From Rhodothermaceae bacterium bin80 (lineage in GTDB: Bacteria > Bacteroidota > Rhodothermia > Rhodothermales > Bin80): 45,745 nt of DNA. The notes under the pieces were generated by a model. The model saw only the letters and a list, made by a program, of their open reading frames with translations. It did no database searches and was not told the DNA's origin. Below are positions 1-9,841 of this stretch, piece by piece. Made by a program: the position numbers and the translations under genes. Numbering within the stretch: position 1 is the stretch's first letter; each line of letters begins with the position of its first letter. The stretch lies in contig MPNB01000022.1 of assembly GCA_002238805.1 (NCBI GenBank), positions 1 to 45,745 on the forward strand, read 5' to 3'.

Positions 1-211
1 AGTGCTTCATATCATTTCGTTACCTCCATAATACGCTAAGGCCGCTACCAACCGGAGCGACAGGTGTTGGGCGGGATTCGCACCCGCCACAGAAAAGCGC
101 CTTTCCACGGCGCACGGCGAAGATGGGTTAGCAACATATAGGTGGCCCACTTCGCTCGGAATGGTGGCCCACATGGCTCGGAATCAGTGGTTCACATGGT
201 CGGAATACGCA
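1..211. mobile_element. End of an IS21-like insertion sequence (remnant, continues left of the window)
   Basis: No gene is readable here. Three direct repeats of 22 bp lie head to tail at 141-162, 163-184 and 185-206. Each has the form GGTGGCCCAC..., about 6 variable bases, then CTCGGAAT; the third is CAGTGGTTCAC...GGTCGGAAT. Multiple short terminal repeats like these are typical of IS21-family ends. A terminal CA occurs at about 210-211, which would fit the outer tip. The istA/istB genes would lie left of the window. Family assignment is inference from the repeat pattern only. The inner part (63-135) also holds a tRNA-like stem-loop sequence on the minus strand. Confidence 0.5.
141..206. repeat. 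Three tandem 22-bp direct repeats
   Basis: Units start at 141, 163 and 185, exactly 22 bp apart. Units 1 and 2 differ at only two or three positions (CACTTCGCTCGGAAT versus CACATGGCTCGGAAT). Unit 3 is more diverged (TTCACATGGTCGGAAT). They look like transposase-binding repeats at an insertion-sequence end. Confidence 0.8.
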
Positions 212-264
212 GGTGGCGCAATGGTGGCGATGGATTCCAACTCAATCAAGTGCTTCACTGTAGG

Positions 265-1698
265 TCAAAGCAATATATCGCGCACCACATGAGCCTCTTC
301 CACACCCGTGAGCTTGTGGTCCAGCCCCCGAAACTTCACCGTAAGACGATTGTGGTCGATACCCAACTGGTGTAGCAGCGTAGCGTTTAGATCGCGAATA
401 TGCACGGGATTCTCGAGTACGTTGTAAGAATAGTCGTCGGTGACCCCATACTCAAATCCCGGGCGAATACCGCCGCCAGCCATCCACAGCGAAAAGCAGC
501 GTCCGTGGTGGTCGCGCCCACTGCTGGGATGGCCGAGTGCCCCCTGGCTGTAAATAGTACGCCCGAACTCTCCGCCCCAGACCACAAGGGTCTCATCCAG
601 CAGTCCGCGCCGCTTCAAATCCTTGACCAGTGCAGCAGAAGCCTGGTCCACATCAAGACACTGTGCCGGCAACTGCTTCTGAAGCGCAATGTGCTGGTCC
701 CACCCGCGATGAAAAAGCTGCACAAACCGCACCCCTCGTTCTATCATTCGCCGCGCCAATAGGCAATTGGCTGCATAACTGCCGGCGCGCCTGGATTGCG
801 GCCCGTAGAGATCAAAGACCTCTTCCGGCTCGTCCGAAAAATCCGTTAGCTCGGGGACAGCCGTCTGCATGCGGTAGGCCATTTCATAGGCCGAAATCCG
901 TGCCAATGTTTCCGGGCTCCCGACATCTTCAGCTTTCTTTTGGTTCATGGCCGCCAAGTCGTCCAACATCCTTCGACGCTGCCCGCGCGTGATGCCGGGC
1001 GGATCCTTCAAATACAGGACCGGATTGACTCCCGGCCTAAGCAGTACGCCCTGATGTCTACTGGGCAGATACCCGCTGCCCCAAAGTCGCGCAAAAATCG
1101 GCTGCCCTGGATTTTTGCCTGAGCCCTGTGAAAGGAGCACAACGTACGAAGGCAGATTCTCGTTTTCGCTGCCGAGTCCGTAACTGAGCCAGGCTCCGAG
1201 ACTCGCATGGCCGATTTGCTGTGATCCGGTGTTTATGAAAGTGATCGCCGGGTCATGATTTATGGCCTCAGTGACCATCGACTTGACGATGCAAATGTCA
1301 TCAGCAATAGTTTGCGTATGCGGCAAGAGGTCACTGATCCATGTTCCGTGTTTGCCGCACCGCCGCATGGGCCAGTTCGGCGCAACAACTGGAAAGGAAG
1401 CCTGATTGACCGTCATGCCGGTGACCCGCTGGTCTCCACGGACGGAATTAGGCAGTTCTGTTGCGTGCAGATCGAGTTGCTGCGGCTTGTAGTCGAACAG
1501 GTCCACGTGAGACGGCCCGCCGGACTGGAACAGATAAATGATGCGACGCGCCTTTGGGGCAAAATGCGGTCCTGGTGGACGCTTGATCAGATCCGGAAAA
1601 AGAAGTGCGGCAAGGCTCATACGACCAATACCGCGAGCAGACTGCCCAAGAAACGTGCGACGCGTAATGGTGCGCTCGTAGGCGAGTAGCGGATTCAT
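265..1698 (-). CDS. DUF1501 family protein, Tat-exported
   Basis: A 477-residue member of the DUF1501 family, which belongs to the alkaline-phosphatase/sulfatase-like superfamily and is usual in Planctomycetes and marine polysaccharide degraders. Its exact reaction is unknown. The N-terminus carries a twin-arginine signal ([12 protein letters not shown], about residues 9-20), so export in folded form is expected. Family motifs are visible: [17 protein letters not shown] near the start of the mature domain, WGGEFGRT, and [17 protein letters not shown] in the C-terminal half. I chose the ATG at 1698 because it gives the Tat signal at the very N-terminus. The longer in-frame extension overlaps the upstream gene. 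Its ATG shares a base with the stop of the upstream cytochrome gene (TGATG), which suggests translational coupling and a joint function in sugar or sulfated-polymer catabolism. Confidence 0.93.
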   Translation of the reverse strand: MNPLLAYERTITRRTFLGQSARGIGRMSLAALLFPDLIKRPPGPHFAPKARRIIYLFQSGGPSHVDLFDYKPQQLDLHATELPNSVRGDQRVTGMTVNQASFPVVAPNWPMRRCGKHGTWISDLLPHTQTIADDICIVKSMVTEAINHDPAITFINTGSQQIGHASLGAWLSYGLGSENENLPSYVVLLSQGSGKNPGQPIFARLWGSGYLPSRHQGVLLRPGVNPVLYLKDPPGITRGQRRRMLDDLAAMNQKKAEDVGSPETLARISAYEMAYRMQTAVPELTDFSDEPEEVFDLYGPQSRRAGSYAANCLLARRMIERGVRFVQLFHRGWDQHIALQKQLPAQCLDVDQASAALVKDLKRRGLLDETLVVWGGEFGRTIYSQGALGHPSSGRDHHGRCFSLWMAGGGIRPGFEYGVTDDYSYNVLENPVHIRDLNATLLHQLGIDHNRLTVKFRGLDHKLTGVEEAHVVRDILL

Positions 1699-4600
1699 CA
1701 GTTGCGGGTGATGGTTTCGCTGAGATTGAAAAGCAAGCTCGCCACTACTGTCCAAGCTGCATGTGTGGCCAAATCTGCCGATAATGCTACCGACGATGCG
1801 CCATCGCTCAAGATGGCACGAGCGCGGGCAGGATCGGCCTCAAATACACGCATCTCTTCCGCCAGACGGGTTTCCAGGCGTTGCCGATCTTCCCTGTCAG
1901 GCTCGCGGCCCGTCACCGCCTCGAAGGCATATACAATCCGTTCCGTTTCCGGTACAGTGCTGAGGAGTCGAGCTGCAAAAGCTCTACTGGCCTCTACAAA
2001 TTGCGGATCATTAAGCAATACTAGCGCCTGCAAAGGTGTGTTCGTGTTTTCGCGCTGCACCGTACATACCTCTCGCGTTGGTGCATCGAAAACCATCATG
2101 CTAGGCGGGGGCGCCGTCCGTTTCCAGTAGGTGTACAGACTGCGGCGGTAGAGCTTTTCACCATGATCCTGGACAAACGTCTGGGCCGTAGCGGGCGTGC
2201 TCCCGTAGTGGCTGACTTCCTTCCAAAGCCCGGCGGGCTGGTAGGGATGAACACTGGGACCGCCCAGTCGGCGTACCAGTAACCCGCTTATGGCCAAGGC
2301 TTGATCGCGAATGAACTCGGCCTGCAGCCGGAAACGCGGGCCGCGGGCCAAAAGGGCGTTCTGCGGATCTCGCGTCAACAGATCCGGCGTGGCGCGGCTC
2401 GATTGCCGGTACGTAGCGCTCATGACCATGGTCTTGAGGAGCGCCTTTGTATCGAATCTGGATTCCACAAACGTGATGGCCAACCAATCCAGCAGCGCGG
2501 GGTGCGTCGGCAAGGAACCACGTGCACCAAAGTCTGCTGCTGTAGTGACGAGCCCGCGTCCAAACAGCATTTGCCAGAATCTATTAACAGTAACGCGAGC
2601 TGTCAGCGGGTGGGATGGATGCATCAGCCACTCAGCCAAATCCAACCGCGTGGCATCTTCCTGCAAAGGCGGCAACCAAGATGGTACACCGGGCGATACA
2701 GAATCGGTGGGCTGGTCATATTGGCCGCGGTACAGGATGCGCGTCGGACGCGGGACATCAGTTACCGCCATGACCATCGTGGGATGCGGCTCCGTGAGAA
2801 CGCGCAGCCGCTCTTCGAGATTGGCAATGGCTTGACGCAGCGGCGCAGCCTCTTCTGCCCGCTCATAGAATGCCTGACGCAAAAGGTCCGAATCCCCGCC
2901 GCCATTTACCAGCGCGTGCTGCACTTCCGCAGGCAGCGTCGTGCCGTCATCAACGCCCTCCATGGCCAGCACTCGAAAATGCTTCGCTACCTGCCGATTT
3001 CCGGCGCCAAAGTTCAGCATCACCGTAAAGTGCGGTGCTTCCCTCGCATCAAGCGGCTCATCAAACGTGAGCGTTAGATGAGCTGGTGCGCTTCGCACCG
3101 GATGGGGTGACCAGCCATTGTGTCGCCGGTCGTCAAGCACGTTTTCCGGGGCATAGTCTGGATGGATATGCGATGCTGTCACACGTGCCAATCCAAGCGT
3201 ACTGTGAAAATCCACTTGGTCAGCCGGTAGTGCACCAGCACGCACGTGAACACTCGTTACGACGAAGGACTCGGGCAGGTCACCGTTGCCGTGTCCCAGC
3301 GCGCCGGAAACGTTATGCGGGTAAAAGACCACACGCAGCCCGGTGATTGTGGCATCCAGATCTTCAGTCACGGTAAGCGAAACATTGTAGGCAGCAAAGT
3401 ATGCGGGCTCGTCAATACGCACCGAACCGTCGGGCTGCACTTCACCCGTATATCCCGAGTTGGGCGTAGTCACTTTGGTGGCTTGCAGCGGATGCAGCTG
3501 CAGGTTCTGGCCACGCAAATTGAGCAATGATCGCTCGCGCTCTTCCCAAATGCCCTGAACTAGATCGGCACGGCCAGTTTCGGCACGCAGCATTGCTAAG
3601 TCGGCCTTTACCTGTTCGATTTCAGCTTCCGTCGCAAGGGGACTCAAGGTTTCGAGTCGCGGTACAGCGTTTACGCCGCCGTCTCCGTCCAGTCCACGCT
3701 CGGGCACACTGTTGAAGAAGGCGAAAAGGCGGTAATAATCACGCTGGGTGATCGGATCATATTTGTGATCGTGACACTGCGCGCAAGCAAACGTGAGCCC
3801 GAGAAAGACCTCGCCCGTCGTCTTGACGCGGTCAGCCACATAATTGACGAGGTTTTCTTCTGGAATCGTACCACCCTCGTGCGTAATCATGTGATTCCGG
3901 TGAAACCCTGTAGCCATGTGTTGCGCGTCGGTAGCTTCCGGCAACAAGTCGCCTGCAAGCTGTTCGATCACGAATTCGTCGAACGGCTTGTTAGTATTGA
4001 AGGCGTGAATGACCCAGTCCCGCCAGAGCCACATATGTCGGCCACCATCGATCGAATAGCCGTTCGTATCCGCGTAACGCGCCAAATCCAACCAGTGCAC
4101 AGCCATACGTTCGCCAAAGTGCAGTGACGCTAGGATTCGATCCACCAAGTGCTCATATGCATCTGGCCGGTTATCAGCCACGAACGTACGTACATCCTCC
4201 ACCGACGGCGGTAATCCCGTGAGATCCAGATGCAGCCGACGTATCAATGTGCGCTGGTCTGCTTCTCCAGCAGGCTCAAGTCCATCTTGCTCCAGCCGCG
4301 CCAGGATAAAGTGGTCAATTTCATTTTGTGCCCACTTTCGCTGGCGTACTCTAGGCAAATCCGGCAACTTTTGGGGGATGAGCGACCAGTGGGGCTTCCA
4401 CTCCGCGCCTTGGGCGACCCAACGGGTAAGTGTTTGGATTTCGGAATCAGTGAGAGCGTGCAGGGCCTCTGGCGGCGGCATGCGCTTCTGGGGACGCTTG
4501 TCGGTAATGCGGCGCACGAGCTCGCTGGCTCCTGGGTTGCCCGGCACGATGACATGCCGCGTTGTATCGTCACGCAACGAAGCATACAGCCCGGCCTCCG

Positions 4601-4784
4601 TGTGGAGACTCAATTCGGCTTCACGGCTTTCCGGGTCCGGGCCGTGACAGGCATAGCAGTTGTCCGCCAGAATGGGCTGGACATCAAAATTGTAGTCCAC
4701 CCCCGGACTTGCGTCCTGCAAACAACCCGCGGTGACAAGTGTCAGAAGTAGCGGGCCCAGCGTCCTATGGCCCCAACGCGCCAT
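1698..4784 (-). CDS. PSCyt1/DUF1549/DUF1553 (PSD1) cytochrome c lipoprotein
   Basis: A 1028-residue protein of the planctomycete-type cytochrome c family. A lipoprotein signal with lipobox LVTAGC (Cys about 21) leads into a PSCyt1 haem domain with a C-Y-A-C-H haem site (about 43-47). Next come the DUF1549 region (from about 155, including [14 protein letters not shown] and [12 protein letters not shown], a second CxxCH) and a middle beta-rich region. The C-terminal DUF1553/PSD1 domain includes [19 protein letters not shown] and [21 protein letters not shown]. These proteins are thought to pass electrons during oxidation of sugars or sugar derivatives in the periplasm, but no substrate has been proven. 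I chose the ATG at 4784; an upstream TTG at 4790 adds two residues. It is followed without a gap by the DUF1501 gene, which is its usual partner. Confidence 0.93.
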   Translation of the reverse strand: MARWGHRTLGPLLLTLVTAGCLQDASPGVDYNFDVQPILADNCYACHGPDPESREAELSLHTEAGLYASLRDDTTRHVIVPGNPGASELVRRITDKRPQKRMPPPEALHALTDSEIQTLTRWVAQGAEWKPHWSLIPQKLPDLPRVRQRKWAQNEIDHFILARLEQDGLEPAGEADQRTLIRRLHLDLTGLPPSVEDVRTFVADNRPDAYEHLVDRILASLHFGERMAVHWLDLARYADTNGYSIDGGRHMWLWRDWVIHAFNTNKPFDEFVIEQLAGDLLPEATDAQHMATGFHRNHMITHEGGTIPEENLVNYVADRVKTTGEVFLGLTFACAQCHDHKYDPITQRDYYRLFAFFNSVPERGLDGDGGVNAVPRLETLSPLATEAEIEQVKADLAMLRAETGRADLVQGIWEERERSLLNLRGQNLQLHPLQATKVTTPNSGYTGEVQPDGSVRIDEPAYFAAYNVSLTVTEDLDATITGLRVVFYPHNVSGALGHGNGDLPESFVVTSVHVRAGALPADQVDFHSTLGLARVTASHIHPDYAPENVLDDRRHNGWSPHPVRSAPAHLTLTFDEPLDAREAPHFTVMLNFGAGNRQVAKHFRVLAMEGVDDGTTLPAEVQHALVNGGGDSDLLRQAFYERAEEAAPLRQAIANLEERLRVLTEPHPTMVMAVTDVPRPTRILYRGQYDQPTDSVSPGVPSWLPPLQEDATRLDLAEWLMHPSHPLTARVTVNRFWQMLFGRGLVTTAADFGARGSLPTHPALLDWLAITFVESRFDTKALLKTMVMSATYRQSSRATPDLLTRDPQNALLARGPRFRLQAEFIRDQALAISGLLVRRLGGPSVHPYQPAGLWKEVSHYGSTPATAQTFVQDHGEKLYRRSLYTYWKRTAPPPSMMVFDAPTREVCTVQRENTNTPLQALVLLNDPQFVEASRAFAARLLSTVPETERIVYAFEAVTGREPDREDRQRLETRLAEEMRVFEADPARARAILSDGASSVALSADLATHAAWTVVASLLFNLSETITRN

Positions 4785-5184
4785 TACCAAGCTATGCCGT
4801 AATCCTCGCCATGGTTACCGGTGCTGCCCCACATGGTTCCGCAGTTGTGACAGCAATGAGCTTCCGTCCTTTGTGCATGGTTACTCCCGCTGCCTGACAC
4901 ATGCTGGCCGTACAGGAAGATGCACAGGCGTCCTTTATCTGGATCAACCAGCAACATTTATGTGTTGCTGCGGCTGTCCCATGAACCATCTCGTCGAATC
5001 GATCCTACGAGGTAATAGGAAGGACTCGAGCGAGAAACAAGCTCTTGCTCCCCCAAACCAGTTGACGAGGATACGCCCCGAGCACAGCCCTCAGCTGTGC
5101 GTGAAACCGTTCCCCCGCGATGCTACCAATGTGCCGCCGACAGCGTACGCAATGCAGTAATTCCCACTATGTGTCTCCCAGAAA
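4785..5184. other. Gap between the DUF1080 and cytochrome genes, no gene seen
   Basis: About 400 bases upstream of the cytochrome gene. Two small perfect hairpins are visible: CAGCAACA/TGTTGCTG with a 6-base loop (4949-4970), and GCACAGC/GCTGTGC with a 5-base loop (5082-5100). Neither is followed by a T-run, so they are not clear terminators. A 65-codon minus-strand open frame here (4792-4989) is rich in Cys, has no family resemblance and is not called. The leader could carry the promoter of the cytochrome/DUF1501 pair. Confidence 0.5.
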
Positions 5185-5946
5185 TCAGAAATCCGTATCA
5201 GGTTCGACAAGGTCGATTTCTTGGATCCAAATATTGCGATAACGCACATCATGACCTTCTGCCTGCAACTTTAATCCACCCGGTACATCCGTGATGCCAC
5301 GGCCTTCATCATTGCCTCCATCAATACCCGAATTCGGACCACCCCATACTTTTTCAATTGGCACGTTCTCGTGTACCTTCACTCCATTGAAGTAAAGCGT
5401 AACCATGGCACGCTCGGTGCGCTCACCCTCCTCAAAGCGCGCAGCACGAAACACCACATCATAGGAATTCCATTGTCCTGTACCGTTGTACGGCCAGTAC
5501 TGGGCTGCTTTTTCATTAATCACCGCAGCCATGCCGTGCTTGGTTGAATCACCATCAAGCACTTGGATTTCATAGCGATTCTGAAGGTAAACGCCACTGT
5601 TGCCACCCGTTTCGGTGATCAGAAATTCTACGTGCAGCCTGAAATCCCGAAATTTCGTCTTAGTCACGATGTCGGCCGCACCATAAAGTCCACCTGCTGC
5701 CGAGGAATCTTTGCTGCTTACTACAGTCCCCTCGTCCACGGGATCATCCACAATCTCCCATTTTATGGGTAATTCAGCAGCGAAACGAGGCCCCTCCCAG
5801 TAGGTCCAATTCTCATCCAGAGATTCACGGGTTCCGTCAAAAAGCACCATGGCACCTTCTGGTGCGGGGGTGCCAACGCCAGTCTGTGCACGGGCGGGGA
5901 GTGCAATTACCACTAGGAGGAATAAAGTTGTTACTGTCTTGTACAT
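5185..5946 (-). CDS. DUF1080 (3-keto-disaccharide hydrolase-like) secreted protein
   Basis: 253 residues with a clear Sec signal peptide (MYKTVTTLFLLVVIALPARA, cleavage before QTG). The mature part is one DUF1080 domain, a concanavalin/LamG-like jelly-roll now often annotated as 3-keto-disaccharide hydrolase. Visible family features are MVLFDGTRESLDENWTYW near the start, FRLHVEFLITETGGNSGVYL in the middle, YFNGVKVHENV, and GLKLQAEGHDVRYRNIWI at the end. I chose the ATG at 5946 because the signal peptide begins there; the longer frame adds 13 non-signal residues. It lies upstream of the cytochrome/DUF1501 pair on the same strand. DUF1080 proteins are often encoded beside such genes, so a shared role in periplasmic sugar oxidation and cleavage is inferred. 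Confidence 0.92.
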   Translation of the reverse strand: MYKTVTTLFLLVVIALPARAQTGVGTPAPEGAMVLFDGTRESLDENWTYWEGPRFAAELPIKWEIVDDPVDEGTVVSSKDSSAAGGLYGAADIVTKTKFRDFRLHVEFLITETGGNSGVYLQNRYEIQVLDGDSTKHGMAAVINEKAAQYWPYNGTGQWNSYDVVFRAARFEEGERTERAMVTLYFNGVKVHENVPIEKVWGGPNSGIDGGNDEGRGITDVPGGLKLQAEGHDVRYRNIWIQEIDLVEPDTDF

Positions 5947-6062
5947 GTGTAGAACTATTCGTTGAGTGTGATTACCAGTTACCAACCTAAGTTACGGATT
6001 ATTACGGATAGAACCTAGACCACACTCTGGGCGTAGCAGCCCCTCCTCAGATATCTTTATCA

Positions 6063-6527
6063 ATGGAAAAGGCAACATTCGGCGCAGGCTGTTTTTGGGG
6101 CATAGAAGAAATGTTTCGGCAACTCCCGGGCGTAACCGAAACTGCTGTGGGTTACTCAGGAGGGCAGACAAAGAATCCAACCTACCATGAGGTGTGCTCA
6201 AAGCACACAGGTCACGCTGAGGTCGTGAGTATAACATTTGATCCGACCCAGGTTACATATGCACAACTCTTGGATATCTTCTGGAACAACCATAACCCGA
6301 CCACACCAAACCGCCAAGGCCCGGATGTGGGCTCCCAGTACAGATCCGTCATTTTCTATCATTCCGAATCACAGAAGACGGAAGCAGAGGCTTCACTAAC
6401 ACGATTTCAGGCGCGGCTTACACGCCCCATTGTCACAGAAATCACACCGGCATGCACCTTCTATCGCGCAGAAGAATACCATCAGCAATACCTGGAAAAG
6501 CGCGGCCTAACTCACTGTCATTTGTAG
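6063..6527 (+). CDS. msrA: Peptide-methionine (S)-S-oxide reductase MsrA
   Basis: 154 residues, a short single-domain MsrA that reduces methionine S-sulfoxide in proteins and free form. The catalytic motif GAGCFWG is at residues 8-14 with nucleophile Cys10. YSGGQTKNPTYHEVCSKHTG, GHAEVV, NNHNPTTPNRQGPDVGSQYR and AEEYHQQYL follow in the usual MsrA order. A Cys near the C-terminus (GLTHCHL) may act as resolving cysteine. There is no signal peptide, so it is cytosolic. It is divergent from the DUF1080 gene and convergent with the following gene. No MsrB is fused or adjacent. Confidence 0.96.
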   Translation: MEKATFGAGCFWGIEEMFRQLPGVTETAVGYSGGQTKNPTYHEVCSKHTGHAEVVSITFDPTQVTYAQLLDIFWNNHNPTTPNRQGPDVGSQYRSVIFYHSESQKTEAEASLTRFQARLTRPIVTEITPACTFYRAEEYHQQYLEKRGLTHCHL

Positions 6528-6765
6528 ACCGTCTCTGCTGCAAAACCTGTTTCACGGTAAAGGGTACGGGGAACTCGTTACGGGTAGACTAGCCCTGAGG
6601 TTCGGTCAGAGGCTTGCTCAATCTTTGCGTTGGTGGACAGGAACCAGACGCTCTTGATTATATCTACCAACAGGTGTCGCCAGGGTTTATGCTCCGGCCT
6701 CCGTTGAACGAATTACTACCAAATCCAATGTTCCCTCCACACTATTTGGGGAGGAGCCTCAAATT

Positions 6766-8646
6766 CTACAGCGTGTAGCCGGTCACGAATGCCTCAGCAG
6801 CATAGAACTCAGGTAACCCAAGTCTATTAAGTGCCTCCGCGGTCCCTGTATTTCGATCACGGGCTCGCTGCCAGAACTCCCGATCATCGTAAGCCCCCGG
6901 ATACATTGCCCGATCCTTCTGGCTTTCGTGCTTGAAAATGGCCTCTATCTTGCGAGCCATCTCTGCTCTTGAAATTGGTGTAAAAACGTCAGCCTGGTGT
7001 ATTTCCCACTCCTGCCATGCGCCACGATATAGCCATACCTTGGGCCCCTGCACCGCTCTTTCCCGATTGTAGCACTCCAGAGCTCGCTGTATCGCAAAAT
7101 AGCATATTCGATGGGTGCCATGCGGGTCAGACAGATCTCCCGCTACAAATATGTGGGCAGGCATCTGTTCTTTCATGAGATCCAGTATAATTCGTTCATC
7201 CTCCTCACCAACCGGTTTTTTCTTAATGCGCCCAGTCTGATAGAACGGGAGATCAATGAACCGTGCATTCTTCCGGCTCAGTCCCATAACCTCAATCCCG
7301 GCAACAGCCTCCGCGTAGCGGATGGCTGCCTTAATATGCTGCACCGCAGGAAGATCAACCATGCCCGAACTCTTGTTCTCTAGGAACTCCAACAATTCCT
7401 TCTTGCGCTCACGACAAATTTCCGCCGCCTTACCGATTATGCCCAGTTGATTCAGACACATCTCTACAAAGCCCAGATAACGTGACACGTCTGCATCAAA
7501 TACCGCAACCGAACCATTAGTCATATATGCGACAATGACTTCATTCTGGTTCCGGACCAACTTGTCCAGCATTCCTCCCATAGAAATTACATCGTCATCC
7601 GGATGTGGACTGAAGAGAATAACGCGCTCACCGACAGGAAGCTGATTCCGGTAACAGATCCTGCGCCGCAAATCATCAAATACGTGTAGACATAACTCGT
7701 CAATCTCGGGATATGCGTAGACCAAACTGTGCAGCCGGTTGTTCTGAAAATCTGCTTCTTCTAACTGGAGTATGGCTTTATCTACGCGCTCTGACAACCA
7801 GATAATGGCTCGCTTGGCCATCGGCAGATCCCATTCCACATCATGGACCAACCACGGGGTTCGCTCTCGAGTAAGCGCACCGGCTGCCGCGCGATCCAGA
7901 TATATAGCACTTCTGGGATGCTCCTGTAAGTATGAGGCGGTCACCTCTTCGTTTACCGGCTCTTCCACTGCGCGGCGAACAATACTTGCTTTCCCCTCGC
8001 CCGACGCCATTAAGATGATCTCCTTGGAATCTAATATCGTACCAACGCCGACAGTCAGTCCCTGTCGGGGTACGTATTCATCTCCAAAGAAATGGCTGGC
8101 CGCATCCTTTCGAGTGATCGAATCCAGTATCACTTTTCGCGTCCGATCACTGCGGGAACTCCCGGGCTCATTGAAGCCAATATGCCCACTTCGGCCAATG
8201 CGAAGCAGGACAAGGTCCAAGCCTCCAGCAGCCCGAATAGCCTCTTCATACGACCTGCAACAGCTATCTACTTCAGCTGAGGGCAGATTTCCCGGTAGTG
8301 AGTGGGTCTGATCCTTGGGCACGTTGATGTGATCTAGAAGATTTTCCCGCAGAAAGCGATAGTAACTCTGCAGACGGTCTGGCTCAATCGGATAATACTC
8401 AGATAGCTCAAAAGTTATCACTTTGGAAAAATCTAGGCCTTCCTCTCTGTGCATCCCAATCAGCTCCTTATAGACATCCAAGGGCGTAGTACCGGTAGGG
8501 AGCCCGAGAACTGTATTCAATCCTCGGGCAGTCCGATCTTTGATGACCGCACCAATATGGTGCGCTACTTCATATGCAACAGCGGCAGCATTTTCAAAAA
8601 TATGCACAGGCATGTGCTCACGACATGAACCAGCGGGAATCGACAT
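6766..8646 (-). CDS. NagB-like (glucosamine-6-phosphate deaminase-like) protein fused to PIG-L/LmbE deacetylase
   Basis: 626 residues in two domains. Residues 12-270 resemble glucosamine-6-phosphate deaminase (TVLGLPTGTTPLDVYKEL, SYYRFL, SGHIGFNEPGS, QGLTVGVGTILDS). Residues 340-600 form a PIG-L/LmbE N-acetylglucosaminyl deacetylase-like domain with the metal motif SPHPDDD (346-352) and a later SDPHGTHR. The same two-domain layout is known in Bacteroidota as a 'putative glucosamine-6-phosphate deaminase-like protein'. Relative to E. coli NagB, the catalytic Asp72 position is Ser82 (ELSEYYP) and the Asp141 position is Ser153 (GRSGHIGF), while His155 and Glu160 remain. Deaminase activity is therefore doubtful, but the PIG-L metal motif is intact. 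A role in amino-sugar metabolism or sensing is inferred. An alternative start lies at Met12 (8613). Confidence 0.9.
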   Translation of the reverse strand: MSIPAGSCREHMPVHIFENAAAVAYEVAHHIGAVIKDRTARGLNTVLGLPTGTTPLDVYKELIGMHREEGLDFSKVITFELSEYYPIEPDRLQSYYRFLRENLLDHINVPKDQTHSLPGNLPSAEVDSCCRSYEEAIRAAGGLDLVLLRIGRSGHIGFNEPGSSRSDRTRKVILDSITRKDAASHFFGDEYVPRQGLTVGVGTILDSKEIILMASGEGKASIVRRAVEEPVNEEVTASYLQEHPRSAIYLDRAAAGALTRERTPWLVHDVEWDLPMAKRAIIWLSERVDKAILQLEEADFQNNRLHSLVYAYPEIDELCLHVFDDLRRRICYRNQLPVGERVILFSPHPDDDVISMGGMLDKLVRNQNEVIVAYMTNGSVAVFDADVSRYLGFVEMCLNQLGIIGKAAEICRERKKELLEFLENKSSGMVDLPAVQHIKAAIRYAEAVAGIEVMGLSRKNARFIDLPFYQTGRIKKKPVGEEDERIILDLMKEQMPAHIFVAGDLSDPHGTHRICYFAIQRALECYNRERAVQGPKVWLYRGAWQEWEIHQADVFTPISRAEMARKIEAIFKHESQKDRAMYPGAYDDREFWQRARDRNTGTAEALNRLGLPEFYAAEAFVTGYTL

Positions 8647-8950
8647 AGAAAAAGAGGTAAGTAAGCGACTTCATCCACAGAACGGGTTTAACCCCGACCT
8701 GCCTACCCTGCTCCAGGGTCTGACCATCTTCGGACCAAAACTATACTGTCCGTAATAAACATCATATCGCTGCATCCCTCATATTTTGATAGTAAGCGCT
8801 TTTTTCGTATCTTGTTCTGTGCCTCGTTGTGGTACGTAAACGTAACACTGACACTTAGCTAAGTCTCTCCTTCCCAAGGGATGCGGCTGCATGTTTCCGC
8901 AGCGGATAATATGGACGAGAGCCCAAAAAATAAAACCTACAGAAACATCT

Positions 8951-9727
8951 ATGGATCGCCCAATCAAAGTCTTATTCATCACTGGAGAAGTTCATCCATT
9001 TACCAACGAAAGCGATGTCGGGACTTTGACCAGATGCATACCCGAAGAGCTTCAGACGCTTGGTAACTATGAAACCAGGATTATGATGCCTCGTTACGGG
9101 ACGATCAGTGAACGTAAAAACAGCCTGCATGAAGTTATTCGTTTCCGCCGCACGAAGGTGCGTATGGGACGCATGACGGAAACATTGACCGTCAAAGTAA
9201 CGGCAATTCCTGGAACCCGGCGACAGGTTTATTTCATAGACAACAAAAATTTCTTCAAACGAAAAGGTTTGCACCAGGACAAACTGGGTAACGTCTTTGA
9301 GGACAATGCCACCCGGGCGCTCTTTTTTGCACGGTCAGTTCTGGAAACTGTGCGCAAAATGCAGTGGCAGCCTGATGTCGTTCATGCACTCGGATGGATC
9401 GGTGGTTTTGTACCCCTGATGGTGACTACCGAATACAAAAACGATCCACTGTTTGAGTCTGCAAAAATTGTTTATACCCCGGATGATGTTGAGGCCAATG
9501 CAACGGTTTCACATGAGCTGGTAAAGAATATGAAGCTCTCCCTCAACGGTGACCTTTCTGGAATGAGTATGACTGATCTGGGCAAGCAGTTTTCAGATCT
9601 GGTCGCGTATCCGCCATCCCTGAGGCAGGAACCCGGATCATCCATGCAGTTCAGTGCTGAGACCGAGCAAATGATCGCACAGGCAGGCGATCTGTATGAG
9701 AATCTATTGAGCGCAGAGGCTGTCTAG
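8951..9727 (+). CDS. Stand-alone GlgA/starch synthase N-terminal (GT5) domain-like protein, probably non-catalytic
   Basis: 258 residues that match only the N-terminal Rossmann half of glycogen/starch synthases: IKVLFITGEVHPF at the start, then TRIMMPRYGTIS, QVYFIDNKNFFKRKGL and PDVVHALGWIGGFVPLM. The nucleotide-sugar-binding KTGGL(G/A)DV motif of real GlgA is replaced by NESDVGTL. The C-terminal GT-B half is missing. Short GlgA-like proteins of this kind occur in Bacteroidota beside DUF4270 genes, as here; their function is unknown. I chose the ATG at 8951, directly before the conserved beta-strand; an in-frame ATG at 8891 would add 20 unlike residues. The downstream gene is the DUF4270 lipoprotein. 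Confidence 0.85.
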   Translation: MDRPIKVLFITGEVHPFTNESDVGTLTRCIPEELQTLGNYETRIMMPRYGTISERKNSLHEVIRFRRTKVRMGRMTETLTVKVTAIPGTRRQVYFIDNKNFFKRKGLHQDKLGNVFEDNATRALFFARSVLETVRKMQWQPDVVHALGWIGGFVPLMVTTEYKNDPLFESAKIVYTPDDVEANATVSHELVKNMKLSLNGDLSGMSMTDLGKQFSDLVAYPPSLRQEPGSSMQFSAETEQMIAQAGDLYENLLSAEAV

Positions 9728-9841
9728 CGGGGAACACAGTGCTCTCACCAGGGTTGCAGGACTCTGGTCGCGCGCTCTGTACCAATTCAAGCGCCCGCCG
9801 CGTTCTTGGGCATATCCTTCACATGCCCCTGCCAACTGCTT

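Noticed and set aside
4792..4989. Minus-strand 65-codon Cys-rich frame upstream of the cytochrome gene
   Set aside because: No signal peptide, family match or ribosome-binding site; the composition looks like a chance frame in the leader.
6580..6760. Open stretch between msrA and the NagB-like gene
   Set aside because: One frame reads like a protein fragment (TGVARVYAPASVERITTKSN) but is short, has no start and matches nothing I know.
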